This document shows positions 1 through 13,837 of a stretch of 25,000 bases of DNA, in pieces. The position numbers were made by a program, and so were the translations under genes. Every line of letters starts with the position of its first letter. The stretch's first letter is position 1. Source of the DNA: Armadillidium nasatum (lineage: Eukaryota; Arthropoda; Malacostraca; Isopoda; Armadillidiidae); the NCBI GenBank assembly GCA_009176605.1, contig SEYY01022290.1, positions 37,501 through 62,500 of the forward strand, in the 5' to 3' direction. Under the pieces are notes generated by a model. That model worked only from the letters and a program-made list of their open reading frames with translations. It had not been told where the DNA came from and did not search any database.

Positions 1-148
1 ATATTCTTTCGCAAACTCTACAAAATCATTCTAACCTTCGGAAGACGAGATCTTAAAGGTTTATCTTCCTAGTATTGGTTCTCACTTTTCGTTTCCGATC
101 TGTTTTTAAATACGTCCACCCCCTACGACAGTCGAATCAAATGTAATG

Positions 149-245
<97 letters not shown>
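149..245. repeat. (AT)n microsatellite
   Basis: Uninterrupted AT dinucleotide tract of about 97 bp. It runs directly into a short (ATC)n run at 246-260. No gene is visible in positions 1-148. Confidence 0.97.
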
Positions 246-247
<2 letters not shown>

Positions 248-487
248 TCATCATCATCACCGTCCAACCTGGTAGGTTGATACCTGTCAGGTGCTACTCC
301 TCCAGAATCTTGCAGATCCTGTACGAAGATCAGCCTTGGTTACTTGAGCAGCTTCAATTTTACGTAGCCGGCTTGCTGGGCCTGTCGCTACAACTTCCCA
401 TTGTTTCCTATGACAGAAATTCTGTGGGAAGAAATTTGTAACTGTTAGATCTGGATGCCGCAATGAAACCCAACCTCTTCTGAATAG
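246..487 (-). pseudogene. Possible C-terminal coding remnant of a retroelement with a (TGA)n tail
   Basis: Read on the minus strand, a frame is open from 487 to a TGA at 289-287 (66 codons, no start codon in view). The residues are protein-like, with Trp, Arg and charged residues and segments such as KQWEVVATGP and SARFWRSST. After the stop come about 25 bases and then TGATGATGATGA (260-246), followed by the AT tract. A stop codon close to a short 3-bp tandem tail is a layout known for some non-LTR retrotransposons such as RTE-like elements. I do not recognise the protein family. GC content is visibly higher than in the flanks. It could equally be the end of a decayed host gene or chance. Confidence 0.3.
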
Positions 488-1000
<513 letters not shown>

Positions 1001-1140
1001 CCCTGCATGTGTTTTTAATCATACTTTTTGTATCAGTAAGGTTTGAAAGGGACGAATCATTGAGTTCAAACTAAAGGAATTTTGTCCGTCAAATGCTCAA
1101 TGGGGTTTTCCATTCTTAGAATCACTCCCACATCCTTCTC

Positions 1141-1830
<690 letters not shown>

Positions 1831-2257
1831 ATGGTGAAAAATATTGGAATATGGTATTGTATAAATGGCAACAATTTAAATCAAGTTTTAGTGATTTTTT
1901 TATTAGCTTTTTCTTTAAAATATCTCTAAAGTTCCTCCAACTTCAGTACAAGATAATTCTTAAAAATGTGAAATAAGATCGTAGACTTGAACAAGATCCA
2001 GTTCTGCTACTATCTATAGTCATTCAATGTTATATGTTATTTTAAATGTTATTACTATTTCCTGTATTTGTCCTGTTATTTGCTTTTTAGTGTCAGGAAA
2101 ATTCTGCGTTAGAGAAACATTTTAAGACATATACGACTGTCGTATTAGAGCTTGTCTAAACTTGCGTTACATAAACTAATTTTTTTTTTTTAAAGAATCT
2201 TTTGTGTTTGGTGTAGCTTCAAGGAGACAGGTTATTCTGACGGTCATATTTTTTTAA
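1831..2257. other. AT-rich interval without recognisable features
   Basis: Ordinary AT-rich sequence between the low-complexity block and the first LINE fragment. No open frame, RNA gene or repeat that I can support. It may hold the eroded 5' part of the LINE that follows. Confidence 0.5.
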
Positions 2258-4914
<2,657 letters not shown>

Positions 4915-5120
4915 GTTAAAATTTCTGATATCTGAAGATTCTATACAGGTATCCCACTCGTTTGAAGTGGCTGCAGATGTAACAAAAATATATGTATGAG
5001 ATTATGTATGTATGTTTGTATTATATTTATAGATGTCTTGCATAACGTCATGTGGAGCAAAAAAATAGAAACAAATTCCCTCATTTGAATATTCGATTTC
5101 CAAGGCTTTTCAATGATATA

Positions 5121-5457
<337 letters not shown>

Positions 5458-5489
5458 TTTCATTTATGGTAACCTCATAATTTAAAGAG

Positions 5490-6230
5490 CCTCTTTTTTT
5501 ACTTCTACTGATAAAAATTTGAGTCCTCTTACCAAAAGCATCCTTAATAACTTCCTCACATCTGCTTTTCCACCTTTAATTCTGAGATCAATGGGTGGCA
5601 TTCCTCCTCGTGTTTTGAGGGAATGTGCGTATGAACTGGCACCAGTATTCGTTCAACTCTACTCTCTATGCTTTTATACTAATACTTTTTCTCTTTACTT
5701 GAAGCGCGCATATGTTCAGCTGATCCTGAAGAAAGGTGGCTGTTTTAATTCTTCTAATTATGTTCCTACAGCTCTCAACTTAATTGTTTAAATTCTTTGA
5801 AACTCCCAACTATCATTTCCTGTATAACCTCGAATCTCATTCCCTTCCTTCAGATCATCAATATAGCTTTTGACGCTCGAGGTCTATTGATCACATTCTC
5901 TCCTATCTCATTGATTATAGTTTTCTGAATATTTTGAGTACTGGGAGTCTTTTCTGGTGATGCTTGAGATATCCAAAATTTTGACAATTTAGGGCAAGCG
6001 TCACTGTTCTCTAAGCTCCTTTGCTTTAGATTTCTTCCTTCTCTTTACTTACTTATGTCTAGTTTTCTCTCAGATCGTTCCATATCAACACTTGTTGATG
6101 ATGCGACCTTTTCCTCTATTCCTGTTAATTGGGATGTTCCTCAAGGTTCTGTTCTATCTCCAATTGTATTCTATTGTTCATCAACAATCTTCTCAGCAGT
6201 ACTTCTAACTACATTGGTTTATTGTGAGTA
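5490..6230 (+). mobile_element. Jockey-type LINE remnant B (RT fragment)
   Basis: Central part of a non-LTR reverse transcriptase. Visible pieces are GGIPPRVLRECAYELAPVF (5595-5655), the AYVQLILKKGG box (near 5710), NSSNYVPTALN, a decayed QYSF-type segment near 5855, SSFLSDRSIST (6060) and the strongly conserved VPQGSVLSP box (6135-6165). A one-base frame change just after this box leads to LLFINNLLS. The copy ends before the YADD box. It has stops and frameshifts and lacks endonuclease and C-terminus, so it is a dead internal fragment. Same orientation as its neighbours, but a different subfamily from remnant A as far as the residues show. Confidence 0.75.
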
Positions 6231-6320
6231 TATGAATGTCCATGTGCTTGCGTTTGTGTGTGTGTGTTTGAGTGTATGTGGGGTGTTTGTCCGTTTGTGT
6301 GTATGTGAGAAAGTGTTTTT
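6231..6320. repeat. Degenerate GT-rich microsatellite
   Basis: A GT/TG-rich stretch with a clean (GT)n core near 6256-6270 and imperfect copies on both sides. It separates two LINE fragments. Confidence 0.7.
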
Positions 6321-6359
6321 TTTAAATGAGAGAACAGGGGAGTGGGTGAAAATGGAGGA

Positions 6360-7255
6360 TTCTATTGAGTGCCAACATCTGTAACCTCCGTGTTAATATC
6401 AAATCAGTGGAGTATCACCTCTCTAACTTTCGTCCTAACCTTTTTCTTTTATCGGAGACCCAACTGGACAGGTATTCTTTCACTAACAACCTTAATGTCT
6501 CTAACTACAACTTTTTCCCCAATTTCCGACTAAATTGTGGTGTCTGTGCCTATATAAACATTAACAATCATGTGACACGTCTCGTAAATCCTGAATCCAC
6601 AAATTTCGATGTTTTATGGCTTAAAATCTGTTTTCCTACTACTACCATTATCTTGTGTTTCTGCTACTGCTCCCCTAATGGGACAGATTTTCTTGTTTTC
6701 TTTCGAATATCTTACTACTTCTCATGAGACTGTTACTTCTCATCCAAATGCTAAGGTCCTCCATTTAGGGGATTTTAACGTATAGGTGAGAAGGAGGTCA
6801 AATATTTTGGAATTCTCAACGATTTGAGGCAGTTGATTAGGGAACTCACACACATCCCAGATCATCCTAACCAGTTCTTGAACACACTTGACTTATGTTT
6901 CACCACTACTCCTTTTAAATATGAATACACCATTTTCCCCCTAATTGGTAACTCTGGTCAAAAATCTTATAGCCTTTAGATATGATACCTTTTCTCCATC
7001 AACTTTACTATGTTCTAAACGTACTTTCTGGCACTTTAATCGCGCTAATTGGGGGACACTGAGCGGCTTCTTTGCTAACTACCCTTAGAATGAATCCTGC
7101 TTTGAACTGGAGGATTCTTCTGCGTCTGCCGAAAAGGTAGAGACCGTAATCGCCGATGGGGTGAGTAAGTTCTTTCCATCTTCAAGTAAATCTTTTTTCC
7201 TCAAAACCTATGGTTCGATGGTACTTGCTCTCCTAGAAAAGGGCCCGTGAGGCAT

Positions 7256-7257
<2 letters not shown>
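6360..7257 (+). mobile_element. Jockey-type LINE remnant C (endonuclease part)
   Basis: Endonuclease domain of a Jockey-like LINE. A frame from 6365 to 6727 reads NLRVNIKSVEYHLSNFRPNL, LLSETQLD, GVCAYI, FDVLWLKICFP and CFCYCSPN. After a frame change the catalytic LGDFNV box is at 6765-6782. Decayed target-binding segments follow, then a linker ending with FFLKTYGSMV near 7210. The fragment stops where the poly(A) run begins. Internal stops show it is inactive. Confidence 0.78.

Positions 7258-7258
<1 letters not shown>

Positions 7259-7305
<47 letters not shown>
7259..7305 (+). repeat. Poly(A) run of 47 bases
   Basis: Pure A run directly after LINE remnant C. It could be a retrotransposon tail, but the preceding sequence is the middle of the LINE frame, not its 3' end, so internal priming, truncation or later expansion is as likely. 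Confidence 0.9.
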
Positions 7306-7307
<2 letters not shown>

Positions 7308-7369
7308 CTTATGCCATTGACCCATCTCCGTTTTTCAATTAATTTCAGATCTGCTCCTTCTTTTACATT

Positions 7370-7800
7370 TAGAGTTGCCATCTTGCCGACTTTCCTATGG
7401 CCTTCAATAGCTCTCTCGTCTCACCACCTGTAAACAGAAAAAACATTCTTTGTCTGAACATAAACAACAAATTGTCATCGAAATCTCTCATCAAAATGGT
7501 TACATGGGAGGCCTTAAAGAAGATAGGAGATTTATTCAGGTTGGGAGAACTGTTTTCTTCCAAAAACCCATTCCGGTTAAATATGGGTCTTATCCACCCA
7601 TTATGGAGTACTGATCCCTCATTTTATGGGGGACTCTAGCTCCGTCAGTCTTTTGAACAGGGTTTAATTTAAAGCTAAAAGACTAATAATAATCTGCTCC
7701 TCAATTGACCCTCTATCTCTGAGACGCAACTTTCATGTACTATCTCTTTTCTGTAGGTCCTATAATGGCAGTATAGGAGTGTCACACATTCATATCAATG
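7370..7800 (+). mobile_element. Jockey-type LINE remnant D (C-terminal part of RT frame)
   Basis: The frame at 7397-7639 carries the thumb and post-RT region (WEALKKIGDLFRLGELFSS, then a decayed GLIHP...EY motif). A second frame from about 7650 continues with KAKRLI, IDPLSLRRNFHVLSLF and YNG, the usual C-terminal segment of these elements. It lacks the RT core and has stops and a frame change. Positions 7800-7955 after it are AT-rich without features. Confidence 0.65.
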
Positions 7801-7954
7801 TTGTATAAATATTGCCAACTCCAGGCTTGTTGTTTCCTGTTTTTATATTTACTTTAATTTTAACTTTGAATTTTTAATTATATTTTAATTAATGTTGAAT
7901 TCAAATAAAGAAATATCAAGTGATTTTTTTTCGAAAGGTGTAATGTGAAAATGT

Positions 7955-8570
7955 GTTGCTTCGTAAGGATCACTCAACTAGTGATCTTATTGTTTTCTCT
8001 GATTCTTGGTACTCTGCTATACGTCATTTCGGTCAATCTTTTGCTGTGTCAAAAATGATTCTTTAAGTCAATTAAAACCCTTCGATAGAGCATAACACAA
8101 AGCATTGATTTCTAAACTTTCCATCTTAGGTATCTGTCCTTCTTTCCGTAGTCGTCTGTCTCATTTCCTTCCTGGTCTTCTATGAGTTGTTGTGGACCTC
8201 TACAGTTCATCCTTTAAATTTGTCAATTGTAGTGTTTCTCAGATAGTTGTTCCATCACCAAATATTTTTCTGTTTTTCATTATTACTCTCTCTCAATCAT
8301 TATTACTCTCTCTCTCAATTACTTCAATACTAATTCAGTCTTATGCTGATGACGCTACCCTCTAATACTCTTTTCATTTTTGAAGTTCGTCCCACTCGAC
8401 ATCAATAAATTATCGCTAGGACGGTTACCCTGGAACATCTAACCTCTGATCGTTCTTGAATTTCTCAATGGAACAGAAAAAAAAAATAAATTTATCAATA
8501 TTTATTACTCGGCATAAATATTCCACACAACTATGATATCACAATCTAAATATATAAAAACCTGCTATTT
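7955..8570 (+). mobile_element. Jockey-type LINE remnant E (RT catalytic core)
   Basis: Starts within the fingers (STSDLIVFSDSW...RHFGQSF, from about 7970), passes a degraded region and reaches the catalytic SYADDATL box at about 8338-8361. It then continues into the thumb (LTSDRS, then a YTRH...TQLYDI-like segment near 8500-8540). This core comes after remnant D, which encodes the C-terminus, so D and E are separate copies or a rearranged one. Many stops; inactive. No feature is seen in 8571-8681. Confidence 0.7.
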
Positions 8571-8677
8571 TACCCACTTTGTATTTTTCAGAATAATTAC
8601 AAAATCAAAAGATATATTTTTAAATAAAATAATATTAGGTCTATTTCTCTCAATCTAGTTGAATGTTTATAAGTTCG

Positions 8678-8831
<154 letters not shown>

Positions 8832-9114
8832 TCAAATTAAAAAAATTTTAATTTGTTATTAATGCTAGGTATATGATGCGTATTTTATTTCCTTTTGATT
8901 TTGATATTGAAAATTATTGTTTCCGATTTATCATTGTATGTAAATTAGTTTCGGGAATATTAAAAATGATTCATTTATTTATTGAATATACAGTATGTAT
9001 ACAATATATTTTCATTTTCAATTTATCAATAAATAGTTATTTTTCAATAAAATTTAATTTTGTTACCCTTTAATATAGTTTTCTTTTAAAGATAACGAAA
9101 ATTTATTTTTTCAG
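8832..9114. other. AT-rich interval, possibly intronic
   Basis: Very AT-rich and without a convincing gene. A 66-codon open frame at 8873-9073 is rich in Phe, Ile and Tyr, as expected from AT-rich DNA by chance. The last bases (9100-9114) form a pyrimidine-rich tract ending in CAG, which would serve as a splice acceptor for the exon that follows. Confidence 0.4.
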
Positions 9115-9239
9115 GGCCAACTCCTTTAAATTTATCAACAAGTCAAATTCTTACAATAGAGTTTTCTATTCTTATGTGTTCAGTAATTCTAGGATCTTCT
9201 TGCATATCAAATGTTTTATTAATAATAGGAGCAGCGAAG
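9115..9239 (+). CDS. Candidate internal exon of a membrane protein, unrecognised
   Basis: A 125-base segment sits between TTTATTTTTTCAG and GTAAGT, both close to consensus splice signals. GC content is clearly above both flanks. With two bases completing a split codon, the frame encodes 41 residues without a stop. Residues about 12 to 41 are strongly hydrophobic (ILTIEFSILMCSVILG, then NVLLIIGAAK), consistent with one long membrane segment ending in Ala-Ala-Lys. The donor side is phase 0 and the acceptor side phase 1. A second frame is also open but reads like random Asn/Ser-rich sequence. The pattern loosely recalls arthropod multi-pass membrane proteins, but I cannot name a family. No partner exon is seen nearby; others would lie beyond long introns. 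Confidence 0.35.
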
Positions 9240-9993
<754 letters not shown>

Positions 9994-10215
9994 AAAAAAG
10001 TAAAATGTGTGCTTGTGGGTGTGCTATAAGTGTGAGATTAAAAAAAAAAAAAAAAAAAAGGGTTCCACTCAAAAGCGATCACGTGGGGTCGGCATTTAGA
10101 GTATCACAAAGCGACTAAAAGATAAGGGAAGCCGTTTGGTCAATTACTCTAATGAAGAGAAATGAAGGCACCAAATGCATTCACCATCTTATCTCACTCT
10201 TAGATTACTTAATTG

Positions 10216-10737
<522 letters not shown>

Positions 10738-10823
10738 ACATAAATTAACCTAACCTAACGTAAACCTAACCTAACTCTAACCTAAACTTAACCTAAACCT
10801 AACAACCTAACCCTAACTTAAAC
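10738..10823 (+). repeat. Degenerate telomere-like CCTAA tract
   Basis: About a dozen imperfect copies of AACCT/CCTAA with variants (CCCTAA, CTTAA, CGTAA). TTAGG, the complement, is the common arthropod telomere repeat. The tract is interrupted and short, so it is an interstitial or subtelomeric relic and not an active telomere. It continues on the far side of the retrotransposon at 24877. Confidence 0.8.
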
Positions 10824-10828
10824 CTAAC
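10824..10828. repeat. Target-site duplication CTAAC, left copy
   Basis: CTAAC directly precedes the TGTT end of the left LTR and recurs directly after the AACA end of the right LTR at 24877-24881. Five bases is usual for BEL/Pao integration. Because the surrounding tract is itself made of CTAAC-like repeats, the exact length cannot be proved. Confidence 0.7.
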
Positions 10829-11031
10829 TGTTTTTTCCAATTCTGACGACAGTTTCAATTTGTCGAACAAAACTGGTAAAATCACTCCTTTTCCAAACAA
10901 CTGTTTTTTAACGCAATAAACTGCAAGTATTGCTCAACAGCTGGTTGGAAAACCAAATAAAAAATGCAGTTGTATAAGGAGGGGGTTGTTCCGGGTTGTT
11001 TCCCAGATTATTATGGTTGTGTAATATAAGG

Positions 11032-11037
11032 TTTATT
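11032..11037 (-). promoter_or_regulatory. Possible polyadenylation signal AATAAA in the 3' LTR
   Basis: AATAAA on the element strand, about 200 bases before the LTR end, the usual part of an LTR for transcript 3' processing. The same hexamer occurs at the matching place in the other LTR. In such AT-rich DNA the hexamer is expected by chance, so this is weak. Confidence 0.25.
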
Positions 11038-11559
11038 TACCTTTGTTGTAAAGGATTGTGTCCTCCTTGCCTACCCTCCTTCAAGCTGGGGATGTTGCCT
11101 AAATTTTCATTCAAACTCAATGAGTAATCAATTGCAGTATTTTGCAATATCACAACTGGTTATTCACCAAATCTTAAACTCTAAGATAGACACCGAGCTT
11201 GATTGAAAGCAACACCTAAAGTCAGAAGAATAATTGGAGAAGGACTAGGCGGAAGTTAAAGAAAAAGGTAAAGGTGTAATTGTTCTTCAAACTATTCACG
11301 TGAGTTTAGAATAAACTCAAGCGAACGGCAAATTGTGTTATACAGAAGAAGCGTGTTGTATTAATTTAACAGTACTGTATGTAATTTAAACACATTTATA
11401 ATAGTGATGCAATGATTTCAAATAAACTTTGTTGATATTAACAATAATAATTATTATTCTTAATATCAAGTGATGGGAGTATACTTACGTACGACGACCC
11501 AAGTTACAATTAAAGACGGAGTGTACAACCAACTATACTTACAACTCCATACGATAGGA

Positions 11560-11871
11560 CTACTTACAAGTTGTACCGACACCAATTCCACGAATAATAT
11601 TCTTGACGAAAATCACGCAAAAATGATCTACTTTAAATGGAAGAAATATTAATTCTGAGAATATTTCATTCGAAACAACGATCTCTACGTCAAATTTCAC
11701 AATTTTAGTTAAATCAATCTTTCGATTATTATTATCTTTAACATCAAATGCGAAAATGTTTAGCTCTACACAAACACAATCTGCCTTCACAGGTTTCACT
11801 TCTAGACTGGTTTTCCTTGAGCAATTTAAACGGGCATCTAACTCTTCGTAAAGTAGTTCGTTGCAAGAGAT
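11560..11871 (-). CDS. Open frame in the 3' LTR, unidentified, truncated relative to the other LTR copy
   Basis: Open for 103 codons on the element's sense strand with no methionine codon anywhere, so it lacks a normal start. The residues look protein-like, alternating charged and hydrophobic segments (for example LEVKPVKADCVCVELN and KIVKFDVEIVVSNEIF). The last codons overlap a perfect donor-like GTAAGT, so it might be an exon. Compared with the right LTR, a one-base indel near 11840 changes the frame in the N-terminal part. Two residues differ in the shared part (Cys/Tyr and Gly/Asp), both non-synonymous. Function unknown; it could be a chance open frame. Confidence 0.3.
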   Translation of the reverse strand: MSCNELLYEELDARLNCSRKTSLEVKPVKADCVCVELNIFAFDVKDNNNRKIDLTKIVKFDVEIVVSNEIFSELIFLPFKVDHFCVIFVKNIIRGIGVGTTCK

Positions 11872-12265
11872 TTAACTTGGTTTTTTATTAATCGATGTTT
11901 ACTATAAGAATATTACAAACATTAAGTGAATTGAAATATATAAAGATTAATTGCTACTTTATAACCGGAAGTTCAATTTTAATGATTTTGTCTGTTACCA
12001 AGTGGGAATGCTGACGTAATTTTCTAGAATGTTCTCGTGTGTTTTCTTCCGTCCAAGTTTGAGCTCATTTGGTTACGAAATAACAAAAATATGAAGTCGG
12101 CCTATAATTTTAATAAATTTGCCGATTACTAATTAATAATAAGTCTAATTGAACTTTATCGTAAGAGCCTAACATCTTTAATGATTAAAGGATCTAATAA
12201 ACTTGATAAGAAAGTGATAATTACATTTAAACTCAAGAAAATTGACTGGTAACTGATACCACGTG

Positions 12266-12379
<114 letters not shown>

Positions 12380-12842
12380 GAAATGTGGCAATTTATATAT
12401 ATCTATAAAGGATTTCATCTCCTGATTACGAAAATGATTATAAAAATGAACCAAATACATTTTATAAAAAGTTATAAGCGTTGTAAGATGAAAGTTTTTC
12501 GAGTAAAAAAGGACGGGAGATGCTCAAAAAATGGCCACTAACGAAAATGCCCGCGGAGGAATATTTTTGAGGTACGCTTGTGGCGGAATTCTTTATAAAA
12601 ATGTAAGTTTTAGGAAGAGGTGAATTTTAATAAATATAAAGATATAATAAATCATATTATAATACAGAAATAAAATAATTGGAAGGGAATAAGAATTAAA
12701 TAAATATTATCTTATAATAATATAAACGATAAATTAGAAAGCATTCCTACTTCAAGAACATAGAAAAAGCTCGCAGAGTTCATTCATTTATTCTTCTATT
12801 ATAACATAATAACTGGTTAGATTTTAGTTATAAATCGCAACA

Positions 12843-12853
12843 TTAACTCCCCC
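12843..12853 (-). promoter_or_regulatory. Likely polypurine tract next to the 3' LTR
   Basis: On the element strand GGGGGAG followed by TTAA abuts the TGTT start of the 3' LTR. This is where plus-strand DNA synthesis is primed in LTR retrotransposons. The purine run is short and followed by four non-purine-rich bases, so the precise boundary is uncertain. Confidence 0.45.
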
Positions 12854-13837
12854 GAAAAAAAAGAGAAAACAATGAGTACAAACTGGTGTTTGTGAGAGTT
12901 TTTATGAGGAGATTAGAAATAATTATCTCTACCCAACAACATACATGAATGATATAAAGGTAGGAATGTTTGCGGATAAGCTTGCAACTCCAACCCCCAG
13001 GAAAACTGACCTCGAGTTAAGGAATGTCGCAAACGAGTAATAAGGGAATGGATCGGTCCAATCCTTCACCCTCCAATTAGCTCACCCCTTTGGGAGGCCG
13101 CAGAGATGTCCGATTGTGACGACTCGAGGAAAATAACCCTTCAACCCAGGTGGGATAATTCCCTTGCCGTAAATGGGGTGGAACCCCTTTCTCAAACAGT
13201 GGAACAAAGTCTCCTTGGCATAGGGGTGTTCAGTCATCGAAGTAAGAGAATGGTGGGGGGGATAGACTTACCCGCCGAACCATCTAACCCCTCAACTATG
13301 GCTTGCATTCACCACGGGGGGCTCGAGTAATCCGGGATCTACTCCATACATAGTTGTATGATAGGGTAACACTAGGTTAACCCTTATGAAATCAGAATGA
13401 CTGAACTTAAAGGGACTTGTCCATCCGTTTTTTTTTTTTTTTTTTTTTTTTAGGTTTTCATATACATTTTTTTTTTTTTCTTTTTTAAAAGATAGGGAGA
13501 CTTTCCAAGAGTACTAACCACGGACATCGGCCGACCATCCGATGAGGTACTGCAAACAAGGAGGACGTCAGGAACGTACCGACCCCACGTAAGAGCGATT
13601 TGCGACACCCTAGAACCGAGGACAGAAACCCCCTGGGAGTGAAGTGTGCCAGAAAGATAGGAAATGAGTAAACTCATTTAAGAGAGCGTAAGGATATCAT
13701 TCATGCTATTGAAGGATGGAGTTTGAGACAAAGTTAGAGTTTGTGTAAATGTATCACAGATTTAAGACGTTATGGTGTGGGTGCTGTGTTGTCTAAGTGT
13801 TCTAGATATAAGTGGATGATGACAGCAAAGAAAGGAG
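12854..13837 (-). other. 3' untranslated region of the BEL/Pao element, with a GC-richer block
   Basis: Lies between the pol stop and the 3' LTR. Positions about 12950-13400 are close to 50% GC, unlike the rest of the element, and hold no convincing frame. A poly(T) run at 13428-13451 (poly(A) on the element strand) and a second at 13469-13480 divide it. The plus-strand frame at 13106-13330 is antisense to the element and looks like chance. The poly(A) might mark an old insertion of another sequence into the element. No env-like frame with a signal peptide or membrane anchor is present. Confidence 0.6.
13450..13677 (-). CDS. Small unidentified ORF in the element's 3' region
   Basis: ATG-initiated frame of 75 codons, sense to the element, starting 160 bases after the pol stop. 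The first 60 residues are of mixed composition (MSLLISYLSGTLHSQ...); the end is a lysine run encoded by a poly(A) tract. No recognised family. It could be a small accessory frame or chance in a GC-richer region. Confidence 0.2.
   Translation of the reverse strand: MSLLISYLSGTLHSQGVSVLGSRVSQIALTWGRYVPDVLLVCSTSSDGRPMSVVSTLGKSPYLLKKKKKKMYMKT

Noticed and set aside
10040..10100. Possible tRNA-derived SINE after the poly(A) run
   Set aside because: GGGTTCCACTC resembles a B box only loosely, and no A box or cloverleaf could be drawn.
10741..10828. Active telomere
   Set aside because: The CCTAA repeats are short and degenerate and continue into unique sequence on both sides, so this is an interstitial relic.
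13106..13330. Plus-strand 74-codon frame in the GC-richer block
   Set aside because: Antisense to the element, no motif; kept only as part of the 3' region description.
12843..13837. An env gene downstream of pol
   Set aside because: Only about 1 kb is available and no frame with a signal peptide, cysteine-rich ectodomain or membrane anchor is present.
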